Shown: positions 35,724-44,757 of the stretch, piece after piece
Position numbering within the stretch: position 1 is the stretch's first letter
Layout: each line of letters starts with the position of its first letter
Origin: Thermohalobaculum sp039028795
Lineage (GTDB): Bacteria; Pseudomonadota; Alphaproteobacteria; Rhodobacterales; Rhodobacteraceae
Assembly: GCA_039028795.1 (NCBI GenBank)
Contig: JBCCHJ010000024.1
Location: forward strand, 10,235-74,234
Length of the DNA stretch: 64,000 nt
Direction: 5' to 3'
Translations under genes and position numbers: made by a program
Notes under the pieces: model-generated
Databases searched by the model: none
What the model was told of the DNA's origin: nothing
What the model saw: only the letters and a program-made list of their open reading frames with translations

Positions 35724-36103
35724 GGAATAAATCCAAGACATCCTCGAGTGTGGAGCATTTGTGTCACGGAGAACTTTAGATGATCCGCAAGAAAAGATCT
35801 CCCATCGACAGAAATTTTCACAACTTGGCTCTTCGAGCGGCCCCTCACAATTTTCGGGATTTTGCTCGAGGCAATCCGAATAGCTATGAGACCAAGCCAA
35901 TCGAATCGATCGAGAATCGAAACGCATCGCCAAAACTTCGAGATAAGCCGCTGACATTGCTGCGCTTCGATGTTGTTCAACCTCGCAATGCTTGACAGCA
36001 TCTAACGAGTCGCCAAGACTACAATAGGTTCCGTTATAGAATCTGTCGGTCGGCTGTAGATGCTGCTGAAAAGAAAAAAAAGCCTCATGGAGACATTAGT
36101 TTC
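35724..36103. other. AT-rich gap at the left edge of an inserted block
   Basis: This 380-bp stretch has clearly lower GC content than the monooxygenase gene before it. Open frames of 71 codons (plus) and 101 codons (minus) exist but have no recognisable domain and no good ribosome-binding site, so I do not annotate them. No integrase, transposase or inverted repeat was seen. An A-rich tract (AAAAGAAAAAAAA-like) at about 36068-36081 precedes the next gene. Confidence 0.45.
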
Positions 36104-36505
36104 ATGATTGACGTGACATATTCAGTTCCAGGAATGAGCCTAACGGAGCCAGCGCTAAGTTATAAATTCTTCTCAGGACCCGATAGAAAGAAAAATGAAA
36201 TATTAGTGTCTCGAGACGAGTATTTAAAAATTCTTGAAAGAGCAATCGGGAATACTGATCTTGTAGAAGCAGTTGTTCGCTATTGGAAGAGTTATCGGGA
36301 CGGCAGTAGCGAAGGCGATGACATACCGGACCATATAATTGGCGAACACCACGGCTTGATTGCCAAGCTTTGTGATCCTGAAAACTCTGAACGTGGATCA
36401 GTGATAAGCGCTGTGATGGCTGATCGTATAGAGTCAGATATTATCGCCAAGTTTATTTTGGAAAGAAGTCCTCCTTGGTCGTCGGATTTTCGGATAGTTA
36501 AGTAA
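36104..36505 (+). CDS. Small protein of unknown function, partner of the PIN/Hint gene
   Basis: This is a 133-residue protein with no recognised family. It is soluble and acidic in the middle (SSEGDDIPDHIIGEHHG) with several helices (EYLKILERAIG, LVEAVVRYWKSY). AT-rich codon use sets it apart from the surrounding chromosome. It ends 14 bp before the TTG start of the next gene, so the two are probably one transcript. In toxin-immunity loci the small companion is often the protector; that reading is possible but rests only on position and size. Confidence 0.55.
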   Translation: MIDVTYSVPGMSLTEPALSYKFFSGPDRKKNEILVSRDEYLKILERAIGNTDLVEAVVRYWKSYRDGSSEGDDIPDHIIGEHHGLIAKLCDPENSERGSVISAVMADRIESDIIAKFILERSPPWSSDFRIVK

Positions 36506-36519
36506 CGGGAGCAAATTCC

Positions 36520-37896
36520 TTGGCTGATTTTAACTTCATCGATAACGACGTTCTCAGTAGTTTGAGTCAAGAGGCTGTAAATTATAATCCAACAGCGATC
36601 GACATAGCGCTGGTACCAGGATCTACTGCTGTCATCACGACGACCGTCTATGGTGAGGCCACAAGGTTCGCACATCGAAATGAGTTTTCGGCATTTCGGA
36701 AAGCTTGGCTTGATGCAAACATAGCTGCAGGTAGGATCATTTTGGAACCGACACCTGGATTTCCGGTCGGCGTCAAGAATGCTGGTGAATTGAGTATGCT
36801 AAGTGTTGGACTCACGAAATACGCAGGGCAAAGTGTTACTTACGTCTCCAACGATAACTTTTTCTTGAGTGAGAAAATTGGTGATACCGGGTTGAGTCCA
36901 ATCAATCTAATTGATGGCCAAACACACAACACTGGACAAGAATTTCTTCTTAAGTCACTTACCAGAGGCGGTTTAAGTCTAGCGGAATACTACGTGTCAT
37001 CTGCTAATTTGGAAAGAAGCACGAATGAAAGTCCGATAATAACGCCAGACAGCTCGGGTATTGTATCCGATGGTGCGGCGTTCATCGCTGGTTTTGGCTC
37101 TATCGCAATAATTCAGAGCAACGGCGAGACAGTTATTATAAATGCTTTTGAGAGATTCATAATTACAACTGAGGGCACGGTAGAAGTTATCGGTATCTTC
37201 GACCCCAGGACTGGTGAAGTGAATCCACCGAGGTGTTTCCTTGCAGGAACTCAAGTCGCAATTGGTGGGGACTTGGAGCGTAGCATAGAATCCATCCACC
37301 CAGGTGACATGGTCACCGCCTATGACAAGGATGGCAATTTGAAACCCGCCAAGGTTACGGCCGTTCACGTGAATCAGGTCGATCACATCCTGGACGTGCA
37401 TGGGTTGATGGTTACACCTGGGCACCACACGCTGTGCGGGGACGGGCCCTATACCGACAAACATGTGCCCATCATCGATATCTTGCGCACTGATGGCGCG
37501 ATGGTCCGCGAAGACGGGACCAAGGTCCGTGCCGCGACGGGCTGTGATTTGAACTCGGAGGACGATCAATTCGTCTGGGCGATCACTGGGGATCAGGCGC
37601 CTGACGGGACGATCAAGGTGCGGGACAAGGGGCGCATCCGCCTGGGCACGCGGGTTATTTCCTCGGACGGAAGGGACATCTCGGTCCGCGAGTTGATCAA
37701 GGGCGCGGGCGGTACGGTCACGTCCGCCGGACTGATTGCGCGCGGAGAAGGCGGTGCGAACATGCCGTTTCTGTGGACGTTTAGCACCTATCTACCCAAG
37801 CCTGAGGATTACGTGCTGCAACGATCCGGCTTGACGCTGATGGATCTTTATTCGGCCGCGGGCCAACCGGTCAGCGATCTGTCCATGCGGCAGTAA
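36520..37896 (+). CDS. PIN-like nuclease domain fused to a C-terminal Hint domain
   Basis: The protein has 458 residues and a TTG start at 36520, with GGGAG about 9 bp upstream. Residues 1-155 resemble a PIN domain: FIDNDVLSSL (Asp8), TTTVYGEATR (Glu46), NAGELSMLSVGL (Glu90) and VTYVSNDNFFL (Asp112) fall in the order and spacing of the four acidic metal ligands. Residues about 239-345 form a Hedgehog/intein (Hint_2-type) domain: CFLAGTQV starts with the nucleophile Cys239 and VTPGHHTL holds the TxxH motif. A 90-residue C-terminal tail follows, as in many Rhodobacterales Hint proteins. DNA encoding the first 235 residues is AT-rich; the Hint part is GC-rich. A self-processing nuclease is plausible; unproven. 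Confidence 0.65.
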   Translation: MADFNFIDNDVLSSLSQEAVNYNPTAIDIALVPGSTAVITTTVYGEATRFAHRNEFSAFRKAWLDANIAAGRIILEPTPGFPVGVKNAGELSMLSVGLTKYAGQSVTYVSNDNFFLSEKIGDTGLSPINLIDGQTHNTGQEFLLKSLTRGGLSLAEYYVSSANLERSTNESPIITPDSSGIVSDGAAFIAGFGSIAIIQSNGETVIINAFERFIITTEGTVEVIGIFDPRTGEVNPPRCFLAGTQVAIGGDLERSIESIHPGDMVTAYDKDGNLKPAKVTAVHVNQVDHILDVHGLMVTPGHHTLCGDGPYTDKHVPIIDILRTDGAMVREDGTKVRAATGCDLNSEDDQFVWAITGDQAPDGTIKVRDKGRIRLGTRVISSDGRDISVRELIKGAGGTVTSAGLIARGEGGANMPFLWTFSTYLPKPEDYVLQRSGLTLMDLYSAAGQPVSDLSMRQ

Positions 37897-37909
37897 ACAT
37901 CGCATGGCA

Positions 37910-37968
37910 CAGAAAGCGCGGCTAGCAATCCCGGTTTACGGGTTAGCGGATGTGCATCGTAAGTTGAG
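37910..37968 (+). pseudogene. Remnant of a second monooxygenase 3' end (direct repeat copy 2)
   Basis: The plus strand reads QKARLAIPVYGLADVHRKL, which aligns with the end of the monooxygenase at 35722 (IKAREAGIDTPVYGLANVHHVS). At DNA level the shared core runs 37930-37968. No start or upstream domain exists, so only the last 20 or so codons of a diverged paralogue, or of a duplicated end, remain. It follows the Hint gene by 13 bp and marks the right edge of the AT-rich block. Confidence 0.65.
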
Positions 37969-38083
37969 ATGGTCTAAGGTAGGATGGGTGCAAACCGATC
38001 CTACCACTTGACGAATGTCAGTAGAGTTCGTGTTTTCGGACATCCTTTCTGACCCGATCTAGGTGTCGGTAGACGGAAGCAGA

Positions 38084-40492
38084 TCAAAAGCGCACCGTTG
38101 CTTGCGCCCCAAAGCGTCTCGTCGGCCCTGGCACGACGAAACGCTGACCGGCGAATTCCGGGGGAGGAGCGGGATTTCCAGCGGAGAAGAACGCTTCCGT
38201 CACATATGCTTCGTTGAAGACGTTTTCTACAAATAGTGTGATCTCGATATCATCGCCTCTCAGCCCGGCCCGCAAGTTGGTGATGTCAAAGCCTCCCAGG
38301 TCCGCCGTGCCGCCAACACCAGCACTCGAGTCCGATCGATAGGAATATTCGACCCGGCCAAATGGGCTGAGCCCGAACGCCAATTCGCCTTGATATTCAT
38401 AATCGCCGATGAATGAAAACGACGTTCGTGGCGCCCGCGGTAATCGCGTGCCGGTTTGATCACCGGATACGGACTGAGTGAAATCAGTGAATTTTGCGAA
38501 GCTGAGACCAAGATTGGCCTGCAAATTGAGGCCAGGGACAGGTGCAGCGCCAATACTGATTTCGGCACCGATACTGCGCGCGGATGCGGCATTTTCAATA
38601 CCACCGCCGAAGACAGCAGCGATAGGAACCTGAATATCATCATAGAACAAAGCAAAACCGCTGGCATTCAGGGTCAAACGATCATCGAAGAACTCAGACT
38701 TTATACCGCCTTCGAAATTGCGCGCGCGCTCTTCATCGAACTGAATGGGCGGCCCGAAAAAATTCGCGACAAAGCCACCAGGCCGGAATCCGGTAGAGAA
38801 GCTGAAATAGGTCGAAAGGTCGTCAGTCCAATCGTACAGAATGGAAGCGCTTGGGGTCACGGAAAAGAAAGTCTCCTCTGCGACAAACATGTCGGGAGCC
38901 AAGATAAATAGAGCCGCACCTCCCGGGATGCTTGATGAATCAACCTGGACCCTGTCGCGAGAGAAACGCGCTCCGACCGCCAATTCCAATTCATCAATCG
39001 GGCGCCAACGGATGTCGCCAAAAACCCCGATATTGGTGATGTCGATATCATTCATCGATAAGACGCTGCCAGCCAGTGTGAATGGCAAACCAGGTATAAC
39101 CACCGCATTGTCTTGGAAATCAGTCTCGGAAGACACGGCGATGTCATTGTATATGAAACCCGCATTGGCAGTGATGCTGCCAAAATTATCTGGAAGCTCG
39201 AACTCCTTGCTCTCGAAGCGGATCTCCTGAGAAAATGATCTTTCAGTTGTATCTCGACCGATCACAGTATTGTTCGGCTGCGTCAGATCGAAATCCTCGT
39301 CACCAAAGAACTCCGTATAGCTATATCCCGTCGTCGATGTGAATGTCCCAAAGTCAGCCTCATATGCGAACTCGCCCCGCAGATTAAGACGCTCGGTTGA
39401 TAAGTCGTCGAAAGTCCCGATCAGCGAGACCGGATCTCCGTCCAGGGCGCTTTGCTCAGGTACGAAACTAGGCGCGGTGACGGCCGTTCGATCAAACTGA
39501 GCCGTCGCATTGAACGACAGGCGATCTGTCGGCTCGAATCTTAGGCTAACGCGGCCTCCGAAATTCTCATCTTCGAGATCACCGAAGAATGCATCGATAA
39601 AGCCATCAGACTTTGTACCATAGAGAACGCCCCTGACGGCAAGCTGATCCGTCAGCGGCAGATTGAGAATAGCTTCGCCGGTGAAATCGAAGTCGCTGCC
39701 GAACTCTGTTGTCAGAATGGCCTCGAATTCGTCAGTCGGTTCTTTGGTGACCACATTCACCGCACCGCCGACCGTGCCACGGCCAAAGGCGGTCCCTTGC
39801 GGTCCGTACAGAACCTCGACCCGTTCAACATCGATCAAGCGTCGATTGATGTTGATGACCTGGCCTGTGTTGTTCTGTAAGATTCCATCCTGGAAAAAGC
39901 CGATTGTCGGACCGGTTGAAACACCGTTCAGATCGCTGATCCCGCGGATCGAGAAGAAGACGCGGCCCGGGTTGTCCCCGGCCACGAAGTTCAGGTTTGG
40001 GGTCAGTAACGAGGCGCTGTTGATATCAGTGACGTTCGATTTTTCGACCTCTTCGCCTGTAAAGACGAATACGCTGGAGGGGATTTCAGATAGAAGCTCT
40101 TCATTGCGACGCGCCGTGACGACGATATCGTCGCCAAAGAGTTCGTCATTGGAGAGCGAGGTTTCGACGGCGCGTTCGATGATGACCGCATTTTGACCGG
40201 TAAACCGGTACGATAGCCCAGTTCCGGCAAGCAACTGCGAAAGAGCTTCTTCCCGGGTGATCGTGCCAGAAGTGCCGGAGCTTTGAACCCCTGCCACGAT
40301 GGCACCATCATAGATGAGTTGCACGCCACTGGATGTTGCGAACCGCTTTAATGCCTGTTCTAGCGACGTTGCAGGGATAGCGTAGCTGATCTCTTGCGCA
40401 TGGGTCCCTGTTGCCCCTAGACCTGAAATGGCGAGTGCTGAAACAAAGGTTCCAGCGCGCAGAATTCCGATCGGATTGGCTGATCTTCTCAT
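38084..40492 (-). CDS. TonB-dependent receptor with STN signalling domain
   Basis: This 802-residue protein starts at ATG 40492, with GGGGGG 8-13 bp upstream; an upstream in-frame start at 40570 is less likely. It has a signal peptide (to about 33, TGTHAQE) and then an STN/secretin-like domain (ISYAIPATSLEQALKRFA) used for signalling to an inner-membrane FecR protein. A plug domain follows (DDIVVTARRNEELLSEIPSS), then a 22-strand type barrel ending ARRFGAQATVRF-like with a terminal Phe. The short plug start VVTARR resembles a TonB box region. FecR and FecI-type genes lie immediately upstream, so the receptor is probably induced by its own ligand, an iron chelate or another large solute. Confidence 0.88.
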   Translation of the reverse strand: MRRSANPIGILRAGTFVSALAISGLGATGTHAQEISYAIPATSLEQALKRFATSSGVQLIYDGAIVAGVQSSGTSGTITREEALSQLLAGTGLSYRFTGQNAVIIERAVETSLSNDELFGDDIVVTARRNEELLSEIPSSVFVFTGEEVEKSNVTDINSASLLTPNLNFVAGDNPGRVFFSIRGISDLNGVSTGPTIGFFQDGILQNNTGQVININRRLIDVERVEVLYGPQGTAFGRGTVGGAVNVVTKEPTDEFEAILTTEFGSDFDFTGEAILNLPLTDQLAVRGVLYGTKSDGFIDAFFGDLEDENFGGRVSLRFEPTDRLSFNATAQFDRTAVTAPSFVPEQSALDGDPVSLIGTFDDLSTERLNLRGEFAYEADFGTFTSTTGYSYTEFFGDEDFDLTQPNNTVIGRDTTERSFSQEIRFESKEFELPDNFGSITANAGFIYNDIAVSSETDFQDNAVVIPGLPFTLAGSVLSMNDIDITNIGVFGDIRWRPIDELELAVGARFSRDRVQVDSSSIPGGAALFILAPDMFVAEETFFSVTPSASILYDWTDDLSTYFSFSTGFRPGGFVANFFGPPIQFDEERARNFEGGIKSEFFDDRLTLNASGFALFYDDIQVPIAAVFGGGIENAASARSIGAEISIGAAPVPGLNLQANLGLSFAKFTDFTQSVSGDQTGTRLPRAPRTSFSFIGDYEYQGELAFGLSPFGRVEYSYRSDSSAGVGGTADLGGFDITNLRAGLRGDDIEITLFVENVFNEAYVTEAFFSAGNPAPPPEFAGQRFVVPGPTRRFGAQATVRF

Positions 40493-40594
40493 GTTTTGAT
40501 CCCCCCACCGGAGGCGATCAAGCACCCGGCAAACAAGTTTCCTTAATGAGAAGACGTCTGAGAACGACAACGCCGAAAGCCCAGGCGTATTTTT

Positions 40595-41506
40595 TTAGGA
40601 CAGCAGAACGATCCGCCCGGGAATGTCCCGTCGGTTAAGGCTTAAGCCTTCGACAAGGTGAGAGAGCGCCTCATCGGGTCGGTTCAACTGGAAAACACCA
40701 CTGACTTCGCGCATCGCCATCTGAGCACGCGCGAAGACGATTTTGCCGGTTCGGTGCCGGTTGAGATCGGTGACGGCATCGCCCAGCCGGCGACGGCTCA
40801 GTGCTAGAACGCCCAACCGCCAACTGGCGATTTCATCGATGTTCCGGGTTGCTTGAGAGATCCCACCATCTGAGCGTGCGGAGACTACGCCACCCGGCCG
40901 AAGCACGATTTTGGTGGGTTCGACAATGTGCACCTCGCCAGATGTACATCCGATTTCCGGTCCAAAGTATCCAAACCGAAGCTCACACGCCCCATTGGCA
41001 AGGGATGCTTGTAATTCACCTGCCTCCAACAGAAGAGGTCCGCCTTCACCTGCGATTTCGCGACGGACTAGCACAGCGCCGTCCAGCAATTTCAGCCTGC
41101 CTGGCTGATTGAGGCGGACTGCCGAAGCCCCATCAATGGTTCCTTGGACCTCGGCAAAGTCGAGAGGTTGTGGACGGCCCACCGGGGCAGCCTGGTCTGC
41201 CAGAAGCGCTTCAAAGGTCGGTGCGTATCCAAGAACTGCCGCCCCTTGATAGGCGCCTGCAGATGCCGCCAGTACAGCGCCGCCCTTCAGGAAGCTCCGA
41301 CGCGAAGACGACCGCACAATCTGCTTTTCAGCGACATGCCCTGCAATTTCCCATAGCTCGAAGGCTTGCCTGGCGGCGCGTTCATGGACAAGAGATTGAT
41401 CGCGCCACGCCTGAAACGCTTCGGTCTCTTCAGGCGTTACATCCCCATTCTTCAGCCGCGCTACCCAAGCCCGCGCTTCGGCATCTGCCCTACGCTGATG
41501 GTCCAT
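40595..41506 (-). CDS. fecR: FecR-family anti-sigma/transmembrane signal transducer
   Basis: The protein has 303 residues. The N-terminal 60 residues (AEARAWVARLKNGDVTPEE, HERAARQAFELWEIAG) form the cytoplasmic sigma-binding domain. SSRRSFLKGGAVLAASAGA is the membrane segment, with a twin-arginine-like start as in other FecR proteins. The periplasmic FecR domain follows (AVRLNQPGRLKLLDGAVLV) and a C-terminal STN-contact region closes the protein. It lies between the sigma factor (65 bp upstream) and the receptor (102 bp downstream), the standard order of FecI-FecR-receptor systems. Confidence 0.87.
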   Translation of the reverse strand: MDHQRRADAEARAWVARLKNGDVTPEETEAFQAWRDQSLVHERAARQAFELWEIAGHVAEKQIVRSSSRRSFLKGGAVLAASAGAYQGAAVLGYAPTFEALLADQAAPVGRPQPLDFAEVQGTIDGASAVRLNQPGRLKLLDGAVLVRREIAGEGGPLLLEAGELQASLANGACELRFGYFGPEIGCTSGEVHIVEPTKIVLRPGGVVSARSDGGISQATRNIDEIASWRLGVLALSRRRLGDAVTDLNRHRTGKIVFARAQMAMREVSGVFQLNRPDEALSHLVEGLSLNRRDIPGRIVLLS

Positions 41507-41571
41507 GATCGCGTATCGAACTCGTGAACTGCAATGATTGCGCTGTCAGCATAGATGAAAACCGCAATATG

Positions 41572-42093
41572 TTAATCAGGATAGTCATCCAGTGTGGCAG
41601 CGAAGTGGTCAAGTGCTCGGCGCACTTCGTTTTCAACAGTGCGCGTGGAAATACCAAATCGATCGGCAATGCTGGCATATCGCTCGCCTGACAAACGTGC
41701 CGCCAAGAATATTACACGGCGCCGCTCTGGCATATCTGAAAGTGCAGCAGCAACCCGACGCATTTTATCCCGAGCTATTATAGCCTGTTCTGTAGATGAC
41801 CTGTCATCCGGCAGATCGCGAAGCGTATTCACGTCGGTCGAGCCCTGTCGCCTGGCCCTGAATCGCGCCTCATCAATCGCCAGGTTATCAGCGATGCGAG
41901 ACAGATAGGCCCGCGGGTTCTCGACAACGTTTTTCGATTGTCTGCGGAGCCTGAGCCATAGATCGTGAAGCAAATCTTCAGCCGTGTCGATCGAACCAGT
42001 CCTGAACGTCAGTTGACGCTTTAACCTCGGCATTTCCCTTAGGAAACAGGCATGGAGATCCTGGAGTGCACTGGTGATTTGGTCTTTCGGCAT
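41572..42093 (-). CDS. fecI: ECF sigma factor, FecI-like
   Basis: This 173-residue protein contains sigma region 2 (EDLLHDLWLRLRRQS, NPRAYLSRIADNLAIDEAR) and region 4 with helix-turn-helix (RRVIFLAARLSGERYASIADRFGISTRTVENEV, read in two pieces). No extra domains are seen. It would be held by FecR and released when the TonB-dependent receptor is occupied, directing transcription of the receptor operon. ATG 42093 is followed by MPKDQITSALQDL; no strong ribosome-binding site is visible. Confidence 0.87.
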   Translation of the reverse strand: MPKDQITSALQDLHACFLREMPRLKRQLTFRTGSIDTAEDLLHDLWLRLRRQSKNVVENPRAYLSRIADNLAIDEARFRARRQGSTDVNTLRDLPDDRSSTEQAIIARDKMRRVAAALSDMPERRRVIFLAARLSGERYASIADRFGISTRTVENEVRRALDHFAATLDDYPD

Positions 42094-42512
42094 CGCGAGA
42101 GCTCAGCTTCACGTTTCACTTTTTACTAAAGCTGGCAAACCGGTACGGCGCGTGGCAAAGATCATCGTAGAATGACTTTTAGTAAAATCTAGAGCGGTCG
42201 TGGCAATTTGCCGTCATGTGATGCCAATATCGCGAGCGTCTTCACCGAGGCTTGCGGTTCACAACCGGATTTGGCGCATATCGCGTGGAGTTCGAATGTC
42301 TGCTCGAGGCTGCACGTCACTCTCCAAAGATGCCCCTACGAACAACGCGACTCGTTTGGTCACCACTATGTTCTTCCGCGTAGCGATGCGATGGATTCGT
42401 TACATGCTAAGCTGCAGGCCAACGCAATCAGACTACCTCCTGTGCAGACGTCTGCAAGGCCAAGTCGGAACTGTTGTGCGCCATACCGAGGGTCAGGCCA
42501 ATAGCGAGATCT
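42094..42512. other. Gene-free stretch between fecI and the broken alcohol dehydrogenase gene
   Basis: This 419-bp stretch has plus-strand frames of about 100-117 codons here without protein-like composition. On the minus strand, about 42518-42420 reads IKLEDLAIGLTLGMAHNSSD in a frame offset from the dehydrogenase end, possibly a vestige of a following gene. The part next to fecI should contain the fecI promoter: TTTACTAAA near 42121-42129 and TTTTAGTAAA at 42177-42186 form an inverted pair about 50 bp apart, of unknown meaning. Confidence 0.4.
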
Positions 42513-43582
42513 TCAAGTTTGATCGGGCTCCAGCACGATCCGGCCGGTGACGTTACCTTCTTCCAAATCGTCCATAGCCCGGTTGATTTCCGATAGCGGG
42601 CGGCGGTCGATGGGCATCTGTTTCAGTTTGCCGGAACGCACCATGTTGATGATCTTGCGAAGTTGAGGGCTGTCGCCAACATGGCTGCCGCGCACAGTCA
42701 TCGCTCGCTGCGGCAGCCAGACCTGAGGCATCTTGAAGTCTCCGCCATGCTGTCCCACGACGAGGTAGCGTGCGCCTTTGGAAAAGCTATTGATCGCCAG
42801 TTTGGCGGTTGCCTCGCTGCCGAACGTATCGACTGCCCCATCAACTTGCTATCCGTCAGGCGCTTTAGTTCCTCGACGGCGCCGTCTTGGCGGCTGTTCA
42901 GAACCGCTGTCGCACCCATATCGTGGGCGGCGTCGAGCTTTGCATCATCGATGTCGACGCCCACAATGTTCTGGAACCCCATGGCTGAGGCGATCGTGAC
43001 CGCGTTTAGGCCGAGGCCTCCAACACCCAAGATGGCCAGCCATTCCCCCGGGCGCATTGACCCAACCTTTTCCAATGCGTTGAACACAGTAAGGCCCGAG
43101 CATGCATGCGGAACCATATCCGCTGCGTCCAGGCCGGTAATATCGATCAGGAATTTTGCATCGCTGATAATGCAATGGGAAGCGAAGCCCCCTTTCTGGC
43201 GCAGACCGACATAGTTCGGTGACAGGCAGTCGCTTTCGCGATCCTCTTGGCAAGCCTCGCAATCACCGCAACCAATCCAGGGAAAGACAAGCACCTGTTG
43301 GCCGATTTCAACACCTTCGGCTTTAGGACCCAACGCCTCGACAATTCCGGCGACTTCGTGCCCAAACGTCATGGGCAGCTTCGCACCACGTTCGGCAAAG
43401 GTCAGTTTCCCCAGTTCACCGAGGTCCATGTATCCTTTGCGAATATGCAGATCAGAATGGCAAACGCCGGCAGCAGTTACGCGTAACAGAACTTCGGGGC
43501 CCGTTGGTTCCGGCATCTTCTGCCTGCGGCGTTCCATCGGGGCGCCCCAATCGACAAGATCATAACTTGTATATTCAGTCAT
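42513..43582 (-). pseudogene. Zinc-dependent alcohol dehydrogenase with a single-base frameshift
   Basis: Translation from ATG 43582 (AAGGGG upstream) gives a medium-chain dehydrogenase: AGVCHSDLHIRKGY (catalytic Cys), FGHEVAGIVEALG (His), the structural zinc set CGDCEACQEDRESDC, and the coenzyme motif LGVGGLGLNAV. After LTDSKLM, at about residue 247, the frame is lost. Continuing one base out of register gives DTFGSEATAKLAINSF and a normal C-terminus to 42513. Adding one C to the run at 42836-42839 (plus strand) restores one reading frame of about 356 residues. Either a real pseudogene or a sequencing indel. It is the last gene of the operon running from 52486. Confidence 0.82.
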
Positions 43583-43697
43583 TTCTGCCCCTTCGCGGAT
43601 CACCCCGGCATGCCCGCGACGATCATTGCCCAGGTGAAACTACCTGCGCCTGCAGACGATTAAATTGAATAAAAGTGCAGAATTATGAAAACTGGAT

Positions 43698-44657
43698 TCA
43701 CAGCCGCCGAACGTGCGGTTGTGTTTTCTCACGATCAAAGCGCTGGACCGCCGCGTCATACTGAGTGGCGAAGGTTTGCACCACATGATCTCGGAAGGCC
43801 GACACTGACCTTGGCAATGAACCCTTTGGAAGCGTCACAATGCCGATCTCTCGTGTCAGAACCGGTTGCTCGATCGGAACGCACCGGACTTCGCCTGCGC
43901 GACTTAGGCACGCGCCTAGCATAGGAATGACCATTGCGGTCAGGTGCGCCTCCAGAAACCCCAATTGGGTCGCGAGATGTGCAATCGGTGCGCCGTCGGG
44001 AATGTTTATGGGCAGGCCGCTGATCTCTTCGTGCAGGGTGCCGACATCGATAGATCGCATAACGCCCCAGTCGATCCGGCTCAGCGGATCGACACTTAAC
44101 TGCGCCCATTCGACGTGGTCACTTTCATATTCGCGATGCCCTGGTGGGCAGGCTAACACAATTGGGTCGGTGCAGAGCGGTGCAAACTCTAAACCTTCGT
44201 CCAACCTGGGACGTTGAGAGATGCCGAAGTCGACTGTTCTTTCTCTTACCAGTCGGTTAACCGTGTCTGCGCTGGCATCCTGAACTGCGAACTCGGCGTC
44301 GGGGTGCGTGCGCGCATAGTCGCGGATGAGCTTCGGAACAATCGCCCCCGCTGCGCTCCACATGCTGGCAAAGCGGATCTTTACGGCATTTTCACTGGCA
44401 AACCGGCCAGCGAAGTCTCGGAAACCTTCGAAATCGCGAATGATCGTCTCGGCGCGTTCCAGCAAAACACTGCCCGATCCTGTAATTGCCACCATTTGTG
44501 TTGTGCGGTCAAAAAGCCTGTCGCCGCAGAATTCCTCCAGCTTTTTGATCCGACGGGATAGCGCTGGCGGCGTGATGCAAAGCTCATCCGCAGCCGCGAC
44601 GAAGCTTTCATGCTTAGCCACCATCACGAAGGCGCGGATGTCGTCCAGAGAGATCAT
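43698..44657 (-). CDS. LysR-family transcriptional regulator
   Basis: This is a 319-residue protein. The N-terminal helix-turn-helix is standard (MISLDDIRAFVMVAKHESF, ITPPALSRRIKKLEEFCG, RLFDRTT), followed by the periplasmic-binding-like effector domain from about residue 90. The effector domain pockets (FASMWSAAGAIVPKLI, VDFGISQRPRLDEG) suggest small organic acid recognition but no specific ligand. It lies downstream of, and codirectional with, the TRAP genes rather than divergent from them, so it may be cotranscribed with the operon it regulates. Confidence 0.87.
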   Translation of the reverse strand: MISLDDIRAFVMVAKHESFVAAADELCITPPALSRRIKKLEEFCGDRLFDRTTQMVAITGSGSVLLERAETIIRDFEGFRDFAGRFASENAVKIRFASMWSAAGAIVPKLIRDYARTHPDAEFAVQDASADTVNRLVRERTVDFGISQRPRLDEGLEFAPLCTDPIVLACPPGHREYESDHVEWAQLSVDPLSRIDWGVMRSIDVGTLHEEISGLPINIPDGAPIAHLATQLGFLEAHLTAMVIPMLGACLSRAGEVRCVPIEQPVLTREIGIVTLPKGSLPRSVSAFRDHVVQTFATQYDAAVQRFDREKTQPHVRRL

Positions 44658-44757
44658 TATTTCGCTCAGCTGAATAATCCAGGCAGATAGATGACCTTAG
44701 GTATGTCGACGGCACAAGACATTTTTAGGATCTGCTCCAACGGGCAATAGCTTGATC

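Noticed and set aside
35683..37968. Integrase-type att sites flanking a genomic island
   Set aside because: The repeats are diverged coding ends, not identical cores; no tRNA and no integrase lie inside.
42200..42550. 117-codon plus-strand frame between fecI and adh
   Set aside because: No ribosome-binding site or domain; it overlaps the end of the dehydrogenase gene on the other strand.
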